Assembly: GCF_003121585.1 (NCBI RefSeq)
Contig: NZ_QEOO01000016.1
Location: 496,001 to 560,000, forward strand
DNA: 64,000 nt
DNA from: Nocardioides speluncae
GTDB taxonomy: Bacteria; Actinomycetota; Actinomycetes; Propionibacteriales; Nocardioidaceae
Direction: 5' to 3'
The translations under genes were made by a program, and so were the position numbers. The notes beneath the pieces are model-generated. The model saw only the letters and a list, made by a program, of their open reading frames with translations. It made no database searches and was not told where the DNA came from. Positions 57,601 to 64,000 of this stretch are shown here, piece by piece (the first letter of the stretch is position 1; the number at the start of each line of letters is the position of its first letter).

Positions 57601-58329
57601 ATCGTGGGCACCTCGGTGGTCAGCCACGGCGTCGACCTCGACCGTCTCAACGTGCTCGTGCTCGCCGGAATGCCGACCACCGCCGCCGACTACATCCAGG
57701 TCACTGCACGCGCCGGACGCACCCACGCCGGCCTCGTCGTCACCGTCTACGACGCGTTCTCGCGCCGTGAACGGTCCCTGTTCAGCAACTTCGCTACGTA
57801 CCACCGGTTCCTCGACCAGATGGTCACGCCGGTCCCGGTCAACAAGTACGCATTCTTCGTCGCCGACCGCACCGTTCCCGGTTTGGTCCTCGCACTCCTC
57901 CACGACATGGCCCGCGACCCCGGCCTCGGTGGACCCGCCCAAGGCGTCCGGCTCGCGAAAGATTTCCAAGGCTGGTGGAACTCGAGACGCGCCACTATCG
58001 ACGCCCATATACGAGACCGGCTGCTCCGCTGCTACGAAACCCCGATCGATGGCGTCAACGACGCGATCATGGAACGCGAGCTCGGGCGACGAGCCATGGC
58101 CCGCTGGGTCGACGTCGAGTACAAGGCGCTGAGTCGGCCGGCCGAGGAAAACAACACCACCCAGCTGTTCAACCAGCCGCCGCTGCCGAACTTCCGCGAC
58201 ATCGACGAGCCCGCCGACTTCGGGGCCTACTTCCGCAGCAGGGACGCGTTCGAGGCCGTCACCGGCCAACGCAGCGGCCCGGCCGGTGCATCGACGGCTA
58301 GCCAAGCTGTCACCAGCGAGGAGGAGTAG
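54661..58329 (+). CDS. drmA: DrmA-like DISARM helicase
   Basis: 1222 aa from a TTG with AGGAG seven bases upstream. Superfamily 2 helicase motifs: Walker A PAGGGKT (Lys529, Thr530) in LWFPAGGGKTEAYLGLI, a DEMH box (765-768), SATIEQY and QVTARAGR (1013-1020) as motif VI. Between I and II there is a zinc ribbon (CPYC about 646, CTNC) and the STVDKLTGYTWF block typical of DrmA. The first ~420 residues include an acidic, Gly/Asp-rich linker near 65-100. DrmA and DrmB form the core of DISARM, which senses unmethylated or free-ended phage DNA. The stop is 2 bp before drmB. Confidence 0.82.
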   Translation: MPDTARRAPSAPTDASPRNRSEAAVTDWLIDRLAARLADRVGQRHAPPWEPRQNVLVGVLEPIRVRPAAAPSEDTEESTDGGTDGGKDGGPTTETVVKPAGEIPSLGVDFRLAVDAGVDAVDLDVEVRFALYLEEIATLAEQLSYIGAADPALSKTSIGTEAAGPGLESASEEAGAAAVAEKPKGRRANKTRLLGAWRRYNADVGTVTITVPLDGGVVTLDEHLTAAAAALIAPHYESPNAMRPFTRGRNEIPRDALANEAALAAAVEAALDRDWVPTIPHLTLAAFAQPLGDGEYLVSVTLRNATEVIGRNIQDFSVYDCSLAVHPGAGSRIVPQRFDLAPNDYRLAEDADVIGRGTSCVAVATGHGGIRSETLPVHIQSVTVPRTGHVADPEWAALAADPTPILRSVQDGMETFATEFTRFVAAAAGQPHHADAQRELDQFADELRRFRLGRTVINDDPHLAHAFTLANEVFVRANAGKPFQTWRLFQLVYIVSHLPALAARENSDPDLRAELDHVDVLWFPAGGGKTEAYLGLIITALFYDRLRSKDAGVTSWLRFPLRMLSVQQLARMLRVLVIAENLRTELDIGSHDADPFALGYLVGGRGTPNKLAWPATWWHGWETEARLAAKGDFIDDHLEDRLVTSCPYCDQETVVLDLDVDAVRIIHRCTNCDQTLPLYMTDEEVYRYLPAVVISTVDKLTGYTWFGEYTAFSHGPAHRCPDHGYFSFPHQGTCLVGKDLCPPPKGGHPVAAPIKDPVPSLTIQDEMHLLKEELGAFSGHYEGLIAELQRGGPSGLPTKILAASATIEQYQDQLRQVYGRWPRAFPAPGYDRTFSFYTETLPDVRRTFVGILPNYRRKADVAATVQCELLAAVAELQDDGDPLAKLGADPTLWDTPPDREAVLDLLFCYEVSLGYVNSKAHGAKLDEELRSLSDRHDFEGRDAVDRVVLTGEVPIPDLADAISRVQGEHLTTPRRERLRAIVGTSVVSHGVDLDRLNVLVLAGMPTTAADYIQVTARAGRTHAGLVVTVYDAFSRRERSLFSNFATYHRFLDQMVTPVPVNKYAFFVADRTVPGLVLALLHDMARDPGLGGPAQGVRLAKDFQGWWNSRRATIDAHIRDRLLRCYETPIDGVNDAIMERELGRRAMARWVDVEYKALSRPAEENNTTQLFNQPPLPNFRDIDEPADFGAYFRSRDAFEAVTGQRSGPAGASTASQAVTSEEE

Positions 58330-58331
58330 CG

Positions 58332-60152
58332 ATGCAACGCAGCCGCAGCCAAGTGCTGTTCAGCTACCTGCCCGGTGCCGTGTTCCGGCACGAGGACCGC
58401 ATCTACGGCAGAGTCGTCGCCGTCGACGGCAGCCGTCTTACTTCGCTCAACGAGGCCGTCATCTACCAGGAGATCGCCACCTACCTGGACCAGTGGCACG
58501 AAGACCAGCGGCACGACCTGCCGCTGCCCCGGGCCGAACGGATCCGGGAGTACCGAATTCTCAAGCCGGAGGTCGTCAAGTTCGAGCTGTTCCCGCTCGT
58601 GTTCGAATGCAGCCGCCGGTCCTGCTCTCGGGTCCACACGTTCTTCCGGTTCGAGGATCTCGCCAACGAGCCCCGCTGCCGGCACTGTCACGGCTCGCTC
58701 CAGCAACTCCAGTTCTACAACGCACACAACTGCGGCCGGACCCGGCCGATCCGGGGCGCCAGGTGCGCCACGCACGGGTACGACCACATCACGTTCGACA
58801 ACACCGGCAGCTTCACCTCTGCGACCTGGCGGTGTGCAGGCGCCGGCTGCAACGGCGCCGTCATCTCGCGGACCAACATGTCCCCGTGCAACTGCAACTC
58901 GTTCCCGGGTCCTGACGGCGTTGTTCGGATGCACGCCCACACGCTGGACGACTCCCGCGCCTACCGGGCCCACTACATCGACTTGATCAACATCGACTCG
59001 TCGGTCTTCCAGACCTACCAGGCGCATCCGGCACGCATCCGGATCGCCGTTGCGCACTACCTCGGTCTCCTCGACGGGATCCGCGAAGGGATCCGGGAAG
59101 CGGACACGTCCGACGACGGCACCAAACGGATGACCGCAGCCCAGTGGACCGTCAAGGAGCAGCAGTATCGCGACATGGGTCTCCCCGAGGACGACATCGC
59201 CAGCCTGCGTCGCACCAAGGGCCCCGTTGACTCCGGCATCGCCGCCCTGGATGGTGTCCCGTCCGCGATCCTCGAGCGGCTAGCCTCCCGGCGCCCGTTC
59301 TACGAGCGGGCCGCCGTTTACGACACTAACGAGGTCCGCCGCCTCACCTTGACCGAGCAGCTCGACCGCGCCCGAGCACGGCGCGACATGTTGCAGGCCG
59401 AAGCACTCGAGGCCGCCTCCGACTTGGCGGCCGCGATGGGAATCAGCGAGCTCGCGGTCACCTGGGAGTTTCCGATCGCCAAGGCCGCGTTTGGGTACAC
59501 CCGGGAACGGCACGAGCCCGGCCAGGCAGCGCTGCGTGGTTTCCGACACCCCAAGCAGAACGACGGCAAGCACCCCGTGTACGCGGTGGCCAGCGAAACC
59601 GAAGCGCTCCTGGTCACTCTGTCGGCCCGCGACGTGATCGCGTTCCTAGCGCACGGTGGCGAGCACACCGGCGTCCCCAGTACCGAGCCCGAAGCCCGCC
59701 TGCAGATCCTCCAGATCTTCGCCGACGAGGACGTCCATCCGGCCCCGGCACGGACCGTCCGGGTCCTCGTGCATACGCTGAGCCACCTGCTGCTCCGCGG
59801 CCTTGACGACGGCCAGGTCGGGTTCGCCGAGTCCAGCCTCGCCGAATGGCTGGTCCCCGAAGCGCTCACATTCGGCGTCTACGCCAACACCCTCAAGGAG
59901 TTCACCCTCGGCTCACTGTGGACCCTGATCACCAACCGGGCCCTGAGCTGGCTCAACGACGTGGTGGCCCGCAGCGTCCGGTGCGAGAACGACCCGATCT
60001 GCTACCAGCGTCCGGAGCGTGCCTGCGAGAGGTGCTCTTACCTGACGTTCGGTTGCCGCCTGTTCAACGACGACCTCGACCGCCGGGTCCTTTACGACTT
60101 TCTGTTCAGCCGCGGCGTACTGCACCGCACCGACTGCCGCACGGGGCACTGA
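58332..60152 (+). CDS. drmB: DrmB-like DISARM protein (DUF1998)
   Basis: 606 aa from an ATG with GAGGAG upstream, two bases after the helicase stop. The N-terminal third has zinc-binding cysteines (FECSRRSCSRVHTFFRFED, CRHCHGSL, CAGAGCNG and NMSPCNCNS). The DUF1998 domain near the C-terminus has VHTLSHLLLRGL, ESSLAEWLVPEALTF and EFTLGSLWTLI. It ends with clustered cysteines (CENDPICYQRPERACERCSY). DrmB binds the DrmA helicase and gates DNA loading in the known complex. Its place directly after drmA fits. No phospholipase-D-like drmC follows: the next gene is a small toxin-cassette gene about 190 bp away. Confidence 0.85.
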   Translation: MQRSRSQVLFSYLPGAVFRHEDRIYGRVVAVDGSRLTSLNEAVIYQEIATYLDQWHEDQRHDLPLPRAERIREYRILKPEVVKFELFPLVFECSRRSCSRVHTFFRFEDLANEPRCRHCHGSLQQLQFYNAHNCGRTRPIRGARCATHGYDHITFDNTGSFTSATWRCAGAGCNGAVISRTNMSPCNCNSFPGPDGVVRMHAHTLDDSRAYRAHYIDLINIDSSVFQTYQAHPARIRIAVAHYLGLLDGIREGIREADTSDDGTKRMTAAQWTVKEQQYRDMGLPEDDIASLRRTKGPVDSGIAALDGVPSAILERLASRRPFYERAAVYDTNEVRRLTLTEQLDRARARRDMLQAEALEAASDLAAAMGISELAVTWEFPIAKAAFGYTRERHEPGQAALRGFRHPKQNDGKHPVYAVASETEALLVTLSARDVIAFLAHGGEHTGVPSTEPEARLQILQIFADEDVHPAPARTVRVLVHTLSHLLLRGLDDGQVGFAESSLAEWLVPEALTFGVYANTLKEFTLGSLWTLITNRALSWLNDVVARSVRCENDPICYQRPERACERCSYLTFGCRLFNDDLDRRVLYDFLFSRGVLHRTDCRTGH

Positions 60153-60344
60153 CGCGTGCGCGAGGGGCAGCGGCAAAAGCCCGTCGGACACGACAATGGC
60201 CAGGTCGCTTGACCTGGCTATCGTTCGAGTCGAAGTCCCGCGACAGCACCTCCGAGTGCTCGAGCCCGCGATGTCGGGTCGGCTCTGGCCCGGGTAGGGT
60301 CACCTCTTGTCCGGTTTCGGGTATCGACCCTCGGGGGGTGTCGG
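60153..60344. promoter_or_regulatory. leader of toxin cassette 2
   Basis: 192 bp without a gene after drmB. TAGGGT at 60295-60300 is a possible -10. The overlapping words TAGGGTcACCTC and TCTTGTCCGGTT are shared with the drmE leader. Confidence 0.35.
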
Positions 60345-60608
60345 TTGGCCAGCATCGTGGTGCAGATCCGCGTCCGGCTGGACTCCGCGAAAGCCGACGG
60401 CGGGCGCGCTGCGGACGCCCTTGCGACGGCCGTCCGCAACCTCGACCAGGCGCACGCACTGTTGTCTGGCGAGACTCTCGGCAGCAACGACCCGCAGCTG
60501 AAAGCAGCCACCGCGGCCGTACAACGACTCAGCGCCGAGGCCGCGAGGGCCTCCGCGCAGCTCAGGGACGCGTGCCGCCGCGCATCCGACTGGGGACACC
60601 AACTGTGA
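60345..60608 (+). CDS. small helical partner protein of toxin cassette 2
   Basis: 87 aa from a TTG with GGGGGG upstream. It is all-helical in appearance: DSAKADGGRAADALATAV, NLDQAHALLSGE and TAAVQRLSAEAARASAQL. It ends in SDWGHQL. It resembles the small WXG100- or Lap-like helical partners that travel with type VII or LXG toxins, but it has no clear WxG turn in the centre. The stop overlaps the toxin GTG (GTGA), and the toxin N-terminus is similarly helical, so complex formation is a reasonable inference. Confidence 0.55.
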   Translation: MASIVVQIRVRLDSAKADGGRAADALATAVRNLDQAHALLSGETLGSNDPQLKAATAAVQRLSAEAARASAQLRDACRRASDWGHQL

Positions 60609-61483
60609 GCAGCGCCGACGTCGACGTGGTGCTCCGCGTCCTCGCCGACGCGATAGCCGCCGTCGAGACCGCCGAGAAGGCGCTCATCGAAGCCCACGCC
60701 GACACTAAGAAGGCACGCGACACCGTCGCCGACGTCGGCGGCTCACAACCGGGCCGAACCCTCGGCCCCTGCATCGACGACCTCAACAAGGCCGTCACCA
60801 CGATCCAGCGGACTGGGCCGGTCACCGCCGCCATCAAACGCGAGATCGCCGCAGCAGCGGACCGCATCCGCGGCAACTCCGGTGGAACGGCGAGCTCAGG
60901 TGGGACTGGCGGACTTCAGCCCCCGACCACCGCGGCTGCGCTTACGGCGCCACTCGGGCCTAGTACCGCAGCAGACAGCGAGCCTGACCGGATCATGATC
61001 GAGCTGTCGTCGTCCGACCCCGAGCACGTACGGAAGCTCAACAAGCCTGAGCCCAACGCCACCATCATCGTCGACGGCCGGTTCCGCTACGAGACCGACG
61101 AGCGCGGACGCGTCACCAAGGCGACAACCACTCTCGACGTCATCGATCTGAAGCACCCGCGGTCCAAGCACGCGCAGCGGACACTGTCCGACAAGTTTCC
61201 CGGTGACGATGCGGGTCACCTGTTCGCCCGGATCTTCAAGGGGCCTGGGCAGAAGCTGAACCTGGTGCCGATGGAGGCCCTCGGCGTGAATCGGGGCGAG
61301 TACAAGTCGTTGGAAGCGGCGTGGCGGTCCGCACTGGAAGATGATCGCGAAGTCGAAGTCAGTGTCGAGCTCTCCTATGACGGGCCGACACGGCGCCCCG
61401 ACTCTATCTATGTGACCTATGACGATGGCATAGAGAAGCGGAGCGTGTTCATCGAGAACGAACCTCAAGGAGGTAGCGAATGA
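60605..61483 (+). CDS. polymorphic toxin with DNA/RNA non-specific endonuclease domain
   Basis: 292 aa from the GTG at 60605; a longer open frame upstream to 59846 overlaps drmB and is not used. Residues 1-~90 are helical, 91-125 are a Gly/Ser/Pro-rich linker, and the C-terminus is a nuclease domain: DVIDLKHPRSKHAQ, GDDAGHLFARIFKGPGQ with the catalytic histidine candidate His205, NLVP (219-222) and NRGEYKSLE (Asn229). This is the Endonuclea_NS_2 (DGH-type) layout of YeeF-like toxins. The D-A-G-H form replaces the usual D-x-G-H or DRGH. It is followed by an overlapping YezG-like immunity gene. Confidence 0.8.
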   Translation: MSSADVDVVLRVLADAIAAVETAEKALIEAHADTKKARDTVADVGGSQPGRTLGPCIDDLNKAVTTIQRTGPVTAAIKREIAAAADRIRGNSGGTASSGGTGGLQPPTTAAALTAPLGPSTAADSEPDRIMIELSSSDPEHVRKLNKPEPNATIIVDGRFRYETDERGRVTKATTTLDVIDLKHPRSKHAQRTLSDKFPGDDAGHLFARIFKGPGQKLNLVPMEALGVNRGEYKSLEAAWRSALEDDREVEVSVELSYDGPTRRPDSIYVTYDDGIEKRSVFIENEPQGGSE

Positions 61484-61896
61484 TCGAACAGGCGCAGGCC
61501 CAACTGGAGACAGTTGGTGCAGGAATTCTGCGGGCAGTCCCCGTTGACGGCTGGCGTGCAGCGAGCCTCCACCTCACGGGTGCTGCTCGGATGCTGGAGG
61601 CCCGACTGGTGGTGGTCGCTGATGACGGCGCAGAGGACCGTCGGCAGGAGATCGACAAGGACACGTTGCGTGCCTGCCATGCGCTCCGAAAGGCGATGTA
61701 CAGCGAAGGTTCCGGAACTTGGTACAACGCAGTGATCACCGTCAACGCTAGCCGAGAGCTGGAGTCGACATTCGACTACGACGGCAAGCCGCTCGACGGA
61801 CACGCCGTCTCAGAACTCCTCGTGGACGATCAGGCGAAGTACCCGCGTGACCCTGGACATCTGCCGGACTGGCACCCGTCGCGGGCCGCTACGTAA
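61480..61896 (+). CDS. YezG/DUF600-like immunity protein
   Basis: 138 aa. The ATG overlaps the toxin stop (ATGA) and has a perfect AAGGAGGT ribosome-binding site. The N-terminus is helical (MIEQAQAQLETVGAGILRAV), followed by GWRAASLHLTGAARMLEARL, ALRKAMYSEGSGTWYNAVI, and the end YPRDPGHLPDWHP. The W-Y-x-A strand and YPRDP-x-H(L/I)PDW end are the marks of the YezG/DUF600 immunity family that neutralises YeeF-type endonuclease toxins. This agrees with the upstream toxin. Confidence 0.8.
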   Translation: MIEQAQAQLETVGAGILRAVPVDGWRAASLHLTGAARMLEARLVVVADDGAEDRRQEIDKDTLRACHALRKAMYSEGSGTWYNAVITVNASRELESTFDYDGKPLDGHAVSELLVDDQAKYPRDPGHLPDWHPSRAAT

Positions 61897-62018
61897 GCCG
61901 ATCGGCGCCCGACTGGTCAGCTTCATCCGGCAGCACTACCGGCGGCCGAAGGCCTACGAGCCTCAGGTCGACGGCATCGAGTGAATCGACCTCGAGGTTC
62001 GGGTGAACTCGCCCCCTC

Positions 62019-62882
62019 CTAGTGTGCGGTCCATCGCGTGCGGCGGTCAGCGTTCCTCAACGTGTCGACACGGAGGCGCAGCTCTCTGGCCGCTGTCTGC
62101 GAGCCGCGGTCCGCCGCGCGGATGAACCCTGTGAGTGTGTGGAGGTCCCGGATCGAGGTGAGGACCTCCAAGCCCGGCGAGTCCTTGAGGTCGTGACCGT
62201 AGGCGGTCGCGAACTCGTCTAGATCGGCCTGCGATCTTCCGAACCTGACGCTCTGGTAGGTGTTTGCCAGGTCGAGCTCACGCGGCCCGATCGCGACGTC
62301 GTCCCAGTCTCCGAGGACGACGGTGTCGCCGGCCCAGAGCAGGTTGCCCTGATAGGCGTCTCCGTGGATGAGGCCGAAGCCGAGCTGCGAGTCGAACGCG
62401 TCGTAGGCGCCGACAAGGTGGGCATGCCGCTCCAGCAGCCACTTCTGGTCCGCGGCATCGAGGGCAGTGCTCGCCGCGACCAGTGTGTCGAAACCATCGA
62501 GGGGCAGGTAGGTAGGCAACCGCTCGGGTGGTTCCGGGACGTGGTGCAGGGAGCGCAGGATCGCGCCGAGCGCCGCAATCGGAGGCTGCGGGCTGTGTTG
62601 CGGCAGGTAGGGCCAGAAGGTGATCACGAACTCATCGATTGCGACCGGATGTGAGAGGTCGGCCGGCACGGTGACCGGGACGCCGTGCTCGGCGAGCCAG
62701 CCCGTGATACGGACCACGCGCTCGGCTACCTCAACCGCAGCGGGGTCGTCGCGTACCCGCGCAACCAGATGTTCGGCAGGCAGCAGAAAGACAGAGCTGG
62801 CGTGGTCACGAAGTGACCTCGCCTCGGTCGGGTCGAGGTTGAGTGATCGGGCGACACGGTCCAGGGCGTTGGCGGCGCTCAC
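62019..62882 (-). CDS. aminoglycoside phosphotransferase family protein
   Basis: 287 aa from a GTG start. The kinase fold is shown by the Brenner motif HGDAYQGN (173-180, Asp175, Asn180) and the metal-binding GDWDD (191-195, Asp192). The HLVARVRDD and YLPQHSPQP segments correspond to the lysine strand and hinge. Such proteins phosphorylate aminoglycosides, homoserine, choline or other small hydroxylated compounds. The substrate is not predictable, and resistance should not be assumed. It overlaps the upstream XRE-TPR gene by four bases (GTGA), so the regulator and kinase are probably one unit. Confidence 0.85.
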   Translation of the reverse strand: MSAANALDRVARSLNLDPTEARSLRDHASSVFLLPAEHLVARVRDDPAAVEVAERVVRITGWLAEHGVPVTVPADLSHPVAIDEFVITFWPYLPQHSPQPPIAALGAILRSLHHVPEPPERLPTYLPLDGFDTLVAASTALDAADQKWLLERHAHLVGAYDAFDSQLGFGLIHGDAYQGNLLWAGDTVVLGDWDDVAIGPRELDLANTYQSVRFGRSQADLDEFATAYGHDLKDSPGLEVLTSIRDLHTLTGFIRAADRGSQTAARELRLRVDTLRNADRRTRWTAH

Positions 62883-64000
62883 GGCAGGGAGGGTATCGGC
62901 CTACCTGGGTGGACTTGAAACTCTGTGAGTGCCGCATTCAGGTCTGCAGCCGGGCGGCTGGACCCAATGGGGTGGTCGGCGAGGATGCCTTGGGTACGGC
63001 GCGCAGCGACTGACAGTTGCTCGATCCGCTGATCGGGTGGAAGTGCTAGAAGCGGCGCGGCCGCCTCGGCGGCGCCATCAACATCGCCGGCCGCGACACG
63101 GGAGTTGACGACGTCGAGACGGGCGAGTGCCTCGTCCCCGTACGAGCGTTCATGGGCCGGTCCGCTCTCGTAGGCGGCGATCGCTGCGGTGGCATGGTGT
63201 TCGGCGGCTTCGTGGTCGCCGAGCAGCCCGAGTGTGCTGCCGATGTAGTACTGCTGCTTGGCGGCGGGAAAGCTGAGGATGCCACCCAGATCGACGATCT
63301 CGTCGGTGTCGTTGGCGGCCTCCTGCGCGCGGAACAGGTCGCTGAGGGCCGCACGAGCCCGGTCGGCGTCACCCGCTCGCGCCGCCGATCGGCCCTCGAT
63401 CGCCGCGAGGCGGATTCGGGACTGTGTCGAGCAAGCAAGGCGGGCACCGGCGGCTGCCAGGTCGGCGGCGCGAGGCGTCTGGGCGGTCCACTCGTGCAAT
63501 AGCGCGCCTGTGCCGTGCGACCAGGCGCGCAGCGCGTCGTAGCCGGATAGGTCGGCGCACACGTAGGCGCTGCGCAGCTGCGCGAATGCTGCGCGGCTGT
63601 TGCCGAGATTCTGCGAGGCGTGGGCCAACATCAGGAGGGACACCCCGCCCATGACGTACAGGTCTCGGCTCTCAGCAGGTCGGCGGCGGTCCTCCAGCAT
63701 CGCGAATATTTGGTCCCGTGCTTCGACGAGGTCACGGACCAGTAACCCAACCGGTGTGTGGACGTAGTCGACCGCGAGGCGCCCCAGCTCCATTCGCAGG
63801 CTCTCAATTAACGCGGAGTCACTGCGTAGGTCTCCCGCCTGTGCGGCAAGTCCGAGCGACTGTCCAGCGGCTTGGTCTGCAAGCTCGTGGAGATCCTCGT
63901 GCGAGAGCGCAGCATGAAGGGTCGAGGCGCTGCGGCCGGGCAGCCGGAACCAGAGAAGCTCTGGGGGGACGCTGAACAGCTGCGCGAGTTCGATGAGCTT
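62879..64000 (-). CDS. XRE-type regulator with TPR-like repeats (partial)
   Basis: The frame is open to the window edge, so the 5' end is missing. At least 373 codons are present (304 after an internal ATG at 63793). The edge sequence reads IELAQLFSVPPELLWFRLPG, the end of an XRE helix-turn-helix as found in actinobacterial regulators. The remainder is helical with repeated Ala-rich units (LMLAHASQNLGNSRAAFAQL, GRSAARAGDADRARAALSDL, LGLLGDHEAAEHHATAAIAAY), a TPR-like pattern that senses peptides or partner proteins. It is coupled by a 4-bp overlap to the phosphotransferase gene. Confidence 0.75.
   Translation of the reverse strand, partial: KLIELAQLFSVPPELLWFRLPGRSASTLHAALSHEDLHELADQAAGQSLGLAAQAGDLRSDSALIESLRMELGRLAVDYVHTPVGLLVRDLVEARDQIFAMLEDRRRPAESRDLYVMGGVSLLMLAHASQNLGNSRAAFAQLRSAYVCADLSGYDALRAWSHGTGALLHEWTAQTPRAADLAAAGARLACSTQSRIRLAAIEGRSAARAGDADRARAALSDLFRAQEAANDTDEIVDLGGILSFPAAKQQYYIGSTLGLLGDHEAAEHHATAAIAAYESGPAHERSYGDEALARLDVVNSRVAAGDVDGAAEAAAPLLALPPDQRIEQLSVAARRTQGILADHPIGSSRPAADLNAALTEFQVHPGRPIPSLP

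Noticed and set aside
59846..60604. N-terminal extension of the endonuclease toxin into drmB
   Set aside because: Out-of-frame translation of drmB is Arg/Pro-rich; the GTG at 60605 overlaps the preceding stop, and helical toxin sequence begins there.
61850..61984. Short frame ending LVSFIRQHYRRPKAYEPQVD
   Set aside because: About 40 codons, overlaps the immunity gene, no ribosome-binding site; could be a gene remnant but not supportable.
62019..62882. Aminoglycoside resistance gene
   Set aside because: Only the general kinase fold is visible; many members act on other substrates.

Overview
The window is a piece of a high-GC actinobacterial chromosome that contains the replication origin, followed by a strain-variable defence and toxin island. 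The gene order parB-parA-rsmG-jag-yidC-yidD-rnpA-rpmH / dnaA-dnaN-gnd-recF-DUF721-gyrB-gyrA-DUF3566-tRNA-Ile-DLW39-tRNA-Ala is the classic actinobacterial oriC neighbourhood. Together with parS sites of the TGTTTCACGTGAAACA type and the CrgA/PknB/PBP/RodA/PstP/FHA cluster, it points to the Propionibacteriales, most likely Nocardioidaceae. The genus is an inference from gene order and protein style, not from a search.

Layout. 1-1438: tail of an acyltransferase, then an SPFH/band-7 gene with a 51-aa ribbon-helix-helix gene behind a 28-bp palindrome. 1449-6990 (minus): chromosome partition (ParB, ParA), RsmG, the RNA-binding protein Jag/KhpB, the membrane insertase YidC, YidD, RNase P protein and L34. 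6991-9328: DnaA boxes on both sides of dnaA. 9329-19235 (plus): sliding clamp, 6-phosphogluconate dehydrogenase, RecF, DUF721, gyrase B and A, DUF3566. 19315-27396: two tRNAs and housekeeping or hypothetical genes (lipoprotein, SURF1, patatin, acyltransferase, sunset-domain protein, cyclophilin, rhomboid). 27492-37052: division and cell-wall signalling cluster: an unusual four-module CrgA, DUF881, PknB, PBP, RodA, PP2C and two FHA proteins. 37233-37319: tRNA-Leu(CAG), the likely left edge of the island.

Island (37.7 kb to the window end). Two polymorphic-toxin/immunity cassettes (37.8-39.3 kb and 60.3-61.9 kb) bracket about 19 kb that looks like anti-phage defence. One operon holds a 2122-aa STAND-like ATPase followed by a beta-CASP metallo-beta-lactamase nuclease with a coiled coil. 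Next to it are a zinc-ribbon DUF1156-type DNA methyltransferase (minus) and a divergent operon of a DrmE-like protein, a DrmA-like helicase and a DrmB-like DUF1998 protein. This resembles DISARM, but a DPPY-type methylase replaces the usual cytosine-5 methylase and no DrmC phospholipase-D gene is present. The window ends in an XRE-TPR regulator (cut by the edge) with a phosphotransferase. No integrase, transposase or CRISPR array was seen.

The most unusual non-coding signals are long nested palindromes at gene junctions. At gyrB-gyrA, rodA-pbpA and pbpA-pknB a hairpin core is enclosed by outer inverted arms. At gyrB-gyrA and rodA-pbpA those arms copy the neighbouring gene end or ribosome-binding site; at rodA-pbpA the arm contains the Shine-Dalgarno of pbpA.
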